Positions 1-5,399 of a DNA stretch of 8,022 nucleotides are shown here, piece after piece. Under the pieces are notes generated by a model. It was not told the origin of the DNA and searched no databases. It was given only the letters and a program-made list of their open reading frames with translations. The position numbers and the translations under genes are program-made. This stretch comes from Gammaproteobacteria bacterium (GTDB lineage: Bacteria; Pseudomonadota; Gammaproteobacteria; Pseudomonadales; Azotimanducaceae). Every line of letters begins with the position of its first letter. The stretch's first letter is position 1. Location: NCBI GenBank assembly GCA_002694945.1, contig NZNP01000066.1, positions 1 through 8,022 of the forward strand, in the 5' to 3' direction.

Positions 1-184
1 CGTAAACATTACCTGACATATCGCACAAGCCATCCTTTGTGCTTCCACTCTTATTTGAACACACGGGCCACGTGCGATCTTTACCACATCCATTTCCTCC
101 ATCATCCATCACCGCGTAACTGCATGAAGCTTTTTCATTGCCCCATGGGTATTTAAAGCTACTCTTTCTGCTTCGCGCCGCATA
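1..184 (-). pseudogene. FGE-sulfatase (SUMF1-type) domain fragment, open at both ends
   Basis: Read on the minus strand with codons starting at 184, 181 and so on, 61 codons stay open to the left edge. They begin YAARSRK and contain KYPWGNE (codons 154-134), then TWPVC, and end in GLCDMSGNVY (codons 31-2). These are the hallmarks of the formylglycine-generating enzyme/SUMF1 fold (FGE-sulfatase family): an EYAAR...YPWGN segment followed by a cysteine-rich stretch and the GLxDMxGNVxEW motif. Members either convert a sulfatase cysteine to formylglycine or serve as other iron- or copper-dependent oxidase or binding modules. Whether this copy keeps the catalytic cysteines cannot be seen, because the C-terminal part is outside the window. 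No start codon or ribosome binding site belongs to it: just upstream in frame is TGA (187-185), and beyond that the DNA encodes a P450 in another frame. I read it as the 3' portion of a separate gene joined to the P450. Family assignment is confident; functional state is unknown. Confidence 0.8.
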
Positions 185-729
185 TCAGGATCATCTGCAC
201 CAAATAATTCTTGAGTGAGTCTCAGCATCATTGGTAAATCCTCTTCAGGCACACCCAGAATCATCATGATGACACGAAGCGGGTACCAAACAGCGACGTC
301 CTTGACGAAGTCAATCTCCTCGCCGCGCTCCAACATGTCATCCACCGCCAGCACAGCCAGTTCTTTTACACGAGTTTCCAAAGGTTTCAAATTAGCTGGC
401 AAGAACCATTCTCGAGTAAGATCTCGGAACTTGCGGTGATCCGGATCATCCATATTAATCAGAGTGCGCAACGCAGGGCCGAAGGAGGATGCAGCAGCCT
501 GCTCCTCTACTTCACGTCTCATCAACACCGAATTCTGAGTATTCAGAAATTTATCGTTCTGGCGCTCGATCTCAATGATGTCCGCATGTTTCGTCGCAAC
601 CCAGAAAGGTTTGTGAGTTTCAGACTCGATAAAAGGTACCGGGTCATGGGTTCTCATATGCGCGGTCAGTGCCTGAAAGTAATCATCGTCAGCTACTGTC
701 GTCGGCTTCACTAAATCGCTGTAATCCAT
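109..729 (-). CDS. Cytochrome P450, N-terminal fragment with out-of-frame tail
   Basis: Bacterial soluble cytochrome P450, N-terminal part only: 206 codons against about 400 for the family. Residues 1-187 look like a genuine P450 start, including the C-helix region INMDDPDHRKFRDL (about 91-104), whose His and Arg normally contact a haem propionate, and the helix E/F region with VIMMILGVPEED (153-164) and LTQELFGADDPD (171-182). It resembles the CYP124/125/142-like group that often acts on sterols, terpenes or fatty acids, but the substrate is not predictable. The I-helix AGxxT, the ExxR pair and the haem-ligand cysteine are all absent. From about residue 187 the sequence stops being P450-like, because the DNA now belongs to an FGE-sulfatase gene in another frame; TGA at 111-109 is simply the first stop met. 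ATG at 729 gives a typical P450 N-terminus, though no strong Shine-Dalgarno precedes it. It is divergent from the luciferase-like gene. It cannot make an active P450 as it stands. Confidence 0.85.
   Translation of the reverse strand: MDYSDLVKPTTVADDDYFQALTAHMRTHDPVPFIESETHKPFWVATKHADIIEIERQNDKFLNTQNSVLMRREVEEQAAASSFGPALRTLINMDDPDHRKFRDLTREWFLPANLKPLETRVKELAVLAVDDMLERGEEIDFVKDVAVWYPLRVIMMILGVPEEDLPMMLRLTQELFGADDPDMRREAERVALNTHGAMKKLHAVTR
165..184 (-). other. Junction between P450 and FGE-sulfatase coding sequence
   Basis: On the minus strand these roughly 20 bases encode P450 residues M-R-R-E-A-E in one frame and the FGE-type YAARSRK segment in another. Both readings fit their families (PDMRREAE after the P450 helix F region; YAAR ahead of YPWGN). 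To the right only the P450 reading makes sense, to the left only the FGE reading. The breakpoint therefore lies within this short shared stretch. Exact limits cannot be fixed without intact homologues of both genes. Confidence 0.65.
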
Positions 730-813
730 AACAAATCATATCTCGAAAATTCCACCATCTTTGCATTTCAGTTACTTAAAAAAAAGAGGATTGCGGCTAC
801 TCGACCGTATCAT

Positions 814-840
814 TTGAAAATTCACATACGCCGTTATAGT
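814..840 (+). promoter_or_regulatory. Candidate sigma70-type promoter for the LLM-GST unit
   Basis: TTGAAA (814-819) and TATAGT (835-840) resemble -35 and -10 boxes with one or two mismatches, but the 15-bp spacer is shorter than the usual 17. Transcription would start near 847, about 68 nt before the ATG. Weak candidate based on motif resemblance only. Confidence 0.3.
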
Positions 841-861
841 AGAGGCGATACTAGCTTTTTG

Positions 862-895
862 GGCTGCGCTGCAGTTCCGTTCAGGCTATGCTGCA
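862..895 (+). repeat. Direct repeat GGCTNNGCTGCA, 22-bp period
   Basis: GGCTGCGCTGCA (862-873) and GGCTATGCTGCA (884-895) match at 10 of 12 positions and start exactly 22 bp apart, about two helical turns, so both copies face the same side of the DNA. The pair sits just before the ribosome binding site of the luciferase-like gene and downstream of the candidate promoter. That placement suits an operator, but it could be chance. Confidence 0.4.
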
Positions 896-903
896 ACTTT
901 TTT

Positions 904-908
904 AAGGG
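904..908 (+). promoter_or_regulatory. Shine-Dalgarno AAGGG for the luciferase-like gene
   Basis: AAGGG at 904-908 lies 6 nt before the ATG at 915. It supports that start over later in-frame ATGs. Confidence 0.6.
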
Positions 909-914
909 CAACTG

Positions 915-1952
915 ATGCAACTGGCTATCGAACTAGGCCGACCGAACCCCAAGAACCTTCAGCTAAATGTCGAATGGGTTCAGCTCGCTGAACGACTTGG
1001 CGTCGCCATTGCCTTTTCAGCAGAGGCCTGGTGGAGTGACGCAGTAACCCCACTGGCATACCTGGCAGACAAGACAAATACCATTAAGCTTGCCACTGGC
1101 ATCATGCAGACAACAGCTCGCACTCCTGCGATGACAGCAATGACCGCTTTGACCTTGCACGACCTCACAGGCGGACGCTTCATACTCGGACTTGGAGCCA
1201 GTGGTCCTCAGGTTGTTGAAGGCTTGCACAGCACCCGTTACCACCCTCCCTTGACAAGAACTAAGGAAACCATAGATATCTGTCGAATGGTGTTTTGCGG
1301 AGAAAAGATCAACTACAACGGCAAAGTTTTTCAGATGCCATTACCTGACAGCGAAGGTAAGAGCCTTCGAATCGATCATGAACCCGCAGATATTCCAATT
1401 TATCTCGCGACTCTCGGACAAAAAGCTCTAGTCTATACAGGGCAGACCGCCCAAGGATGGCTTGGAACCTCATTTTCACCCGATCACCCTGAAGCACATT
1501 TCCAGTATTTATCAGAGGGTGCGAATAAAGCGGGCAGATCACTTTCTGATCTTGATCTTTGCGTTTCAGCTAGAATCGAAATTGGTGAAGATGTCGAGGG
1601 TATGATTGACCGCCGCCGACCCGCTGTCGCTTTTAATATGGGTGGTATGGGTTCTGCCGATACCAATTTCTACAACGATGCCTTTAAGCGAGCAGGTTAT
1701 GCGAATGACGCTAAGGCTATACAATCGTTATGGCTTGCTGGCAAACGGGCGGCAGCCGCCGAAAGGGTTCCGGACGAGATGGTGACTGAATTTCAGATCC
1801 TCGGCACTGAGGAAATGGTAAGAAAGCGCCTGGCACGCTACAAATCAGCCGGAGTTACCACACTTAAATTAGGACTTGATGGCGCCGCTCCCTTAGGTCC
1901 AGCAAGATTTGAATTGCTAGAAAAAATAATCGATATAACAAAGGATATATAG
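915..1952 (+). CDS. LLM-class (luciferase-like) oxidoreductase, Rv3520c-like, probably F420-dependent
   Basis: A 345-residue TIM-barrel flavin/deazaflavin oxidoreductase of the bacterial luciferase family; full length for the group. Diagnostic segments are EAWWSDAVTPLAYLA (37-51), TGIMQTTARTPA (61-72), the GGRFILGLGASGP block (86-98), which contributes to the cofactor phosphate site, and FNMGGMGSADTNFY in the C-terminal half, followed by VPDEMV and GVTTLKLG. This combination closely resembles mycobacterial Rv3520c-type proteins placed in the F420-dependent branch. Substrates of that branch are mostly unknown, and FMN use cannot be excluded. The protein is cytosolic, with no signal peptide or membrane segment. 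Its TAG stop (1950-1952) abuts the ATG of the GST gene, so the two are almost certainly cotranscribed and translationally coupled. Divergent from the P450. F420 dependence is inferred from family membership; no F420 synthesis gene is visible here. Confidence 0.9.
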   Translation: MQLAIELGRPNPKNLQLNVEWVQLAERLGVAIAFSAEAWWSDAVTPLAYLADKTNTIKLATGIMQTTARTPAMTAMTALTLHDLTGGRFILGLGASGPQVVEGLHSTRYHPPLTRTKETIDICRMVFCGEKINYNGKVFQMPLPDSEGKSLRIDHEPADIPIYLATLGQKALVYTGQTAQGWLGTSFSPDHPEAHFQYLSEGANKAGRSLSDLDLCVSARIEIGEDVEGMIDRRRPAVAFNMGGMGSADTNFYNDAFKRAGYANDAKAIQSLWLAGKRAAAAERVPDEMVTEFQILGTEEMVRKRLARYKSAGVTTLKLGLDGAAPLGPARFELLEKIIDITKDI

Positions 1953-2585
1953 ATGAAACTCTACAAGGTTGCTCTCGCCCCCAATCCCACCAAAGTGATG
2001 CTTTATATTGCAGAGCGAGCAGAGCTTGGAACTGACATGGGCATCGAACAGGTTACTGTAAACACCGTAAAGGGTCATCATAAAGAACCGGAACATCTCA
2101 TCCGAAATCCATTCGGTACAGTCCCTGCTCTCGAACTCGACGATGGTACTTTTATCAAAGAGTCATTGGCTATCATTATGTTTCTCGAGCATAAATTCCC
2201 AAACAAAGCCCTCATCACCGGGACGCCTGAAGCACGCGGCCATGCAATAGATATAGAAAGGATAGTTGATCTGCGGATAGCCGGCCCTATGGGAGGGTAC
2301 GGCCATGCCACGAATTCCCCACTGGGCTACCCTGCCGATCCCGAACGTGCAGAGAGCTTAAAAGAGAACATGCAAACACCCCTAAATCACCTCGAGGAGT
2401 TATTGAAAGATAAACGTCCTCTACTCACCGGTGATCAAATATCGTTAGCAGATTGCACACTACAAGCATCACTTCAATTCATTCGCTTTGTCGAAGCCGA
2501 CGTTCTTGGTGACAGGCCTTTGCTACGTGCTTGGGATCAGCGTTATCGGGAGAGACCGGCCGCGCAAGCCGTTCTTAAGTGGTAA
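1953..2585 (+). CDS. Glutathione S-transferase family protein
   Basis: A 210-residue cytosolic two-domain GST of normal length. The thioredoxin-like N-terminal domain (about 1-80) has the cis-proline loop GTVPALEL (cis-Pro58) and the glutathione gamma-glutamyl-binding pair Glu70-Ser71 in IKESLAI. The helical C-terminal domain (about 95-210) carries the N-capping box ISLADCTL (Ser164/Asp167), followed by FVEADVL and a closing RAWDQRYRERPAA. The expected active-site loop after strand 1 reads ALAPNPTKV, with no Cys or Ser at the usual place (Tyr4 lies earlier), so the catalytic residue is unclear. ATG follows the upstream stop with zero gap, and AAGGA (1941-1945) gives a Shine-Dalgarno 7 nt ahead. 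Coupling to an LLM oxidoreductase suggests conjugation, glutathione-dependent isomerisation or removal of a reactive product; the substrate is unknown. Its last 11 bp overlap the convergent nitroreductase gene. Confidence 0.9.
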   Translation: MKLYKVALAPNPTKVMLYIAERAELGTDMGIEQVTVNTVKGHHKEPEHLIRNPFGTVPALELDDGTFIKESLAIIMFLEHKFPNKALITGTPEARGHAIDIERIVDLRIAGPMGGYGHATNSPLGYPADPERAESLKENMQTPLNHLEELLKDKRPLLTGDQISLADCTLQASLQFIRFVEADVLGDRPLLRAWDQRYRERPAAQAVLKW

Positions 2586-3252
2586 GCGTTGAGACAATGT
2601 CTGCAAAATTGTCAAAAGGCTCCCGCGTCATCTTCGCACTGTTTATTTGAGCATCATAATTAGGATAGCCAAACGACAGCCCACATAAAATTGCGTTCTC
2701 TTCAGGAATAGGTAGGAGTTCTTTAACCGGCCCAGGGTAAGTCGCCAGTGCTCCCTGGGGACAGCCCTGAATCCCCCTCTCGACAAACAGCAACAATAAG
2801 TTCTGCAAGAATATACCCATGTCGATTGCATTAGCCCGATTCATGGTCCCCGGGTAAGACAAAAATGCCGCATGAGGCGCGCCAAAGAAGTCGTAATTCC
2901 GCATCATCAGGGCTTCACGGCCGGGTCCATCCGCACGATCAACATCCATCGATGCATAGTATTTGAAACCGCAAGCACGTTGCCGGTCCTTATAAACGCC
3001 CTTAAGCCCGCTACCGCCGGGAGGAAATACTGGATAAGGTTTTATCCCCTCCTCTATTTCTTTACGGATTGCCGCTTTTAACTGCTCCTTTGCGTCTCCA
3101 CTTACTACAACGATATGCCAAGGTTGGGTATTTCCATTAGACGGCGCCAGTTTTGCAAGTTCTATAACTTCTCGGATAGTTACCTCAGGAACAGCTTCAG
3201 GCTTGAACGCCCGGATCGTGCGCTGCGTTTGCACCGCCTTTGTTACATCCAT
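2575..3252 (-). CDS. Nitroreductase family FMN-dependent oxidoreductase
   Basis: A 225-residue single-domain nitroreductase-fold protein of typical length; such enzymes work as dimers with FMN and NAD(P)H and reduce nitroaromatics, quinones or enones. Visible signatures are the N-terminal QRTIRAF (10-16, arginines for the FMN phosphate), LAPSNGNTQPWH (35-46, FMN ring contacts), DMGIFLQNLLLLFVERG (144-160, core helix) with GCPQG just after it, and ILCGLSFGYPN (188-198, phosphate loop). It most resembles nitrobenzoate-reductase-like members, but substrate cannot be read from sequence. ATG at 3252 has AAGGA 6 nt upstream on the minus strand. A 92-nt gap separates it from the upstream PrpD-type gene, so it may be the last gene of that transcript or have its own promoter. 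Its 3' end overlaps the convergent GST gene by 11 bp, leaving no intergenic space for a terminator. Confidence 0.92.
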   Translation of the reverse strand: MDVTKAVQTQRTIRAFKPEAVPEVTIREVIELAKLAPSNGNTQPWHIVVVSGDAKEQLKAAIRKEIEEGIKPYPVFPPGGSGLKGVYKDRQRACGFKYYASMDVDRADGPGREALMMRNYDFFGAPHAAFLSYPGTMNRANAIDMGIFLQNLLLLFVERGIQGCPQGALATYPGPVKELLPIPEENAILCGLSFGYPNYDAQINSAKMTREPFDNFADIVSTLTT

Positions 3253-3267
3253 CTCACGTCCTTAGAT

Positions 3268-3279
3268 AAATTCAGCTGA
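3268..3279. repeat. 12-bp perfect palindrome ATTCAGCTGAAT
   Basis: A perfect inverted repeat without spacer, 15 bp before the nitroreductase start codon. It could be a repressor half-site pair or chance; no recognised regulator motif was matched. The rest of the 92-bp gap (3253-3344) shows nothing convincing. Confidence 0.3.
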
Positions 3280-3344
3280 ATAATCGAGAAACATTAGTGC
3301 CTTGCTAAACAATGAGTCATGGGCTTTTCGGCCTTACAGCAACT

Positions 3345-4640
3345 TTAAAACGAGACGATGTCAGCTTCGGCGAGCCCTTGGATTTTTGCCAACAAATTTT
3401 GCCCATCATGACCTGAATAAGCACAAAGGCTTGAAAATTTCTGCTCAAGTTTCTTTCCCTGCTCATCATAATCGCTTACAGGTTCAGACAGATCCTTGAA
3501 GGCTTCTTGAGCCCGTTGCTGATCATCGATCCAGACAATTTTTGATTGAAAGTTGGAAAGTTTAGTATCGGTTTCAACACTAATCTTCTCAATCAACTTC
3601 TGAACTTCCACACTGCCAATCACCTTATCAACAAAAGTTTCAGGATTTGCCGTATCAATGCCATTGAGAGCAAGCGAGGCTGTGCCTCGAAGACTGAACT
3701 TCCCTTCCAGTCCAGTTTTAGGATCTGGGATACCACAAACATCGAGCAGTGCCGGGTTGACTGTAATGGTCAATGCAGACAGGCGATCAACCTCGAGATC
3801 GGTTCGCAAAGCCAGAACGCTTTCGATCGCTGAGTGCGTCAGGTGGCATGCCGCATGGTACTTAAACAAAGTGCCCAGAATCATCCAATCATCTGCAGCA
3901 GATGCCAGTCTTTCCGTAGCATCATCCGCTGTAGATGCAGCTCCAATAAAACCTTGGTTGCCCATGACCGCGTCAGGGTTGGCCGTGTATCCTGCAGCCG
4001 CTAGTTTTGCGCAAGTAATTCCGCTTTCTGCCGCGTGACCGGGGTGATAAGGCTTGGTCATTGTGCCGAAATTAGCTTTTACACCACTAGCATGGGAAGC
4101 AGCGAGGCCCATAGCAATTGCATACTGAGTCTTTTCAAGGCCTAGCAAGTGCGCCACGGATGCTGTAGCACCAAAGGCTCCGTATGTAGCCGTTGTATGC
4201 CAGCCCCTAGCATAGTGGTCTCTACCCATTGCCCTCGCTACTCTACCTTCCACTTCAACACCAACAACGAACGCTGTAATCAACTGTTTGCCAGTCATCC
4301 CGATTTCTTCAGCGATTGCCAGCGCTGCCGGAAAAACGGGTGCAGTGGAATGGCAATGAGTGCGAGCGCCCGTATCATCATAATCAAGAGCGTGCCCACT
4401 AGCTCCATTCAACAATGCTGCAGTTTGCGCATCCAATTGCAGCTCGCTACCGACCACTGAACAAGAACCAGAACGATGACCAAAAACCTGACGCAAGATC
4501 CCAGCTAGCGGTTCACCGCTGCCAGCGAAAGCACAGCCAAACCAATCGAGAATGCACTGATTTGCCACCTTGATGACCGCATCGGGCAGCTGGTCATACG
4601 TCAAATCCTTGTATTTATCCCAAGCTTGCAAATAATCCAT
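3345..4640 (-). CDS. MmgE/PrpD family protein (2-methylcitrate dehydratase / cis-aconitate decarboxylase superfamily)
   Basis: 431 residues, two domains: an all-helical MmgE/PrpD N-terminal domain (about 1-250) and the smaller C-terminal domain (about 270-430). Known members dehydrate 2-methylcitrate, decarboxylate cis-aconitate (ACOD1/IRG1) or epimerise/dehydrate related tricarboxylates. Conserved active-site positions are visible: HALDYDDT (83-90), His95 in ARTHCHS, His148 in RGWHTTATYG, Lys196 in TKPYHPGHAA, and Lys260/His266/His269 in FKYHAACHLTH. They align with His103, His159, Lys207, Lys272 and His277 of human ACOD1, but most are shared across the superfamily and so do not fix the substrate. 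Start ATG at 4640 has GAGGA about 6 nt upstream. The gene follows the SDR by 12 nt. Absence of prpB/prpC nearby argues against a standard methylcitrate cycle. Role inferred: hydration, dehydration or decarboxylation of a branched or polycarboxylic acid. Confidence 0.88.
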   Translation of the reverse strand: MDYLQAWDKYKDLTYDQLPDAVIKVANQCILDWFGCAFAGSGEPLAGILRQVFGHRSGSCSVVGSELQLDAQTAALLNGASGHALDYDDTGARTHCHSTAPVFPAALAIAEEIGMTGKQLITAFVVGVEVEGRVARAMGRDHYARGWHTTATYGAFGATASVAHLLGLEKTQYAIAMGLAASHASGVKANFGTMTKPYHPGHAAESGITCAKLAAAGYTANPDAVMGNQGFIGAASTADDATERLASAADDWMILGTLFKYHAACHLTHSAIESVLALRTDLEVDRLSALTITVNPALLDVCGIPDPKTGLEGKFSLRGTASLALNGIDTANPETFVDKVIGSVEVQKLIEKISVETDTKLSNFQSKIVWIDDQQRAQEAFKDLSEPVSDYDEQGKKLEQKFSSLCAYSGHDGQNLLAKIQGLAEADIVSF

Positions 4641-4652
4641 TGCTTTCCTCGT

Positions 4653-5396
4653 TCAAATTGCTCGACCACCATCAACATCCAGACAAACCCCAGTTAGAAA
4701 TTTCGCTTCACTCGAGGCAAGAAAAAAGACAGAGTCCGCTACATCTTCGGGCGTGGCACGACGTCCAAGCGGAATACCTGCAATTACCCCAGCTTCCGCT
4801 TCAGGAGAAAGGTTTTGACTGCCAACAGCATTCATATCAAATCCTGTCGGAGCAGATACTGGACACACCGCATTAACCCGAATCTTCGGCGCCAGTTCAA
4901 TCGCCATCGCTTTGGTTAGCGTAACCACAGCTCCTTTTGCGGCGTAGTAAGCAGCTAGGCCCGGTCTCGGGCGCTTAGCCCCGATCGATGAAGTATTGAT
5001 AATAGAACTTCCTTCGGGCATGTGGGGCACACAGTATTTGGCGGCTAGAAAAATACTGCGAACGTTAATAGCCCACATGCTGTCAAATTCTTCCACTTCC
5101 TGTCTCATCATCATTTTCGCCCTGTGCGGAACACCAGCATTTGCACAGAACACATCAATTTTCCCGTAAGCCTCTACCGTGGCCTCCATAAGCGACCGAT
5201 TTCCCTTTTCACTCGAAACATCTAGCTGGAATGGAAGAGCATCCGGTAATTCTGCCGCAACTTCTTTCGCACCTTCGCCGTTCAGATCTGCTACCACTAC
5301 GGAAGCCCCAGCTTCGCCGAATTTTGTAGACATAGCCTGGCCGAAACCGGATGCACCACCGGTTACCACAACGCACTTTCCGGCAAATCTGCTCAT
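4653..5396 (-). CDS. Short-chain dehydrogenase/reductase (classical SDR)
   Basis: A 247-residue classical SDR, normal length, cytosolic. It has the Rossmann cofactor motif TGGASGFG (12-19), Asp37 in VVADLNG, pointing to NAD(H) rather than NADP(H), CANAG (84-88), Asn111 in INVRS, catalytic Ser137 (NTSSIGA) and the Tyr150/Lys154 pair (YYAAK). The C-terminal VDGG turn is present. The usual Pro-Gly after NAVC reads CPVSAPTGF, so the Gly is Val, a variation seen in some SDRs. It would oxidise a hydroxyl to a ketone or the reverse; the substrate is not predictable, although beta-hydroxyacyl or hydroxy-acid intermediates would fit the neighbours. It starts 3 nt after the acyl-CoA dehydrogenase stop without a strong independent Shine-Dalgarno, suggesting translational coupling, and ends 12 nt before the PrpD-type gene. 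Confidence 0.93.
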   Translation of the reverse strand: MSRFAGKCVVVTGGASGFGQAMSTKFGEAGASVVVADLNGEGAKEVAAELPDALPFQLDVSSEKGNRSLMEATVEAYGKIDVFCANAGVPHRAKMMMRQEVEEFDSMWAINVRSIFLAAKYCVPHMPEGSSIINTSSIGAKRPRPGLAAYYAAKGAVVTLTKAMAIELAPKIRVNAVCPVSAPTGFDMNAVGSQNLSPEAEAGVIAGIPLGRRATPEDVADSVFFLASSEAKFLTGVCLDVDGGRAI

Positions 5397-5399
5397 AGT

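Larger units (their letters stand above)
730..914. promoter_or_regulatory. Divergent intergenic region (P450 / luciferase-like gene)
   Basis: This 185-bp non-coding gap lies between divergent start codons, so promoters for both directions should be here. It contains an A-run near 778-785, a weak sigma70-like candidate for the plus strand, and a direct repeat just ahead of the luciferase-like gene. No convincing -35/-10 pair was found for the P450 direction, although TATAAC (minus strand, complement of 833-838) could serve as a -10. Confidence 0.6.

Noticed and set aside
109..165. Natural P450-FGE fusion protein
   Set aside because: The two domains are in different frames, the P450 frame stops at 111-109, and no slippery heptamer was seen at the join, so a continuous fusion polypeptide is not supported.
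436..714. 92-codon plus-strand frame opposite the P450
   Set aside because: Composition looks random, there is no domain, and the P450 reading on the other strand is clear.
778..785. A-run as the tail of a terminator or a slippage site
   Set aside because: No GC-rich stem is adjacent, it lies between divergent genes where no terminator is expected, and it is outside any coding frame.
3321..3334. Possible terminator hairpin GGC-TTTTCG-GCC after the PrpD gene
   Set aside because: The stem is only 3 bp plus one G-T pair, and no U-run follows in the direction of transcription.
3658..4038. 126-codon open frame on the plus strand inside the MmgE/PrpD gene
   Set aside because: It lies entirely antisense to a well-supported gene, its translation has no recognisable domain, and it is explained by the codon structure of the opposite strand.
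4149..4460. 103-codon plus-strand frame opposite the PrpD active-site region
   Set aside because: Shadow of the conserved His- and Asp-rich minus-strand segment; no credible start signals or homology.
3345..4640. Calling this gene prpD of the methylcitrate cycle
   Set aside because: No prpB, prpC, acnD or prpF is nearby, and the neighbours suggest other chemistry, so only the family name is justified.
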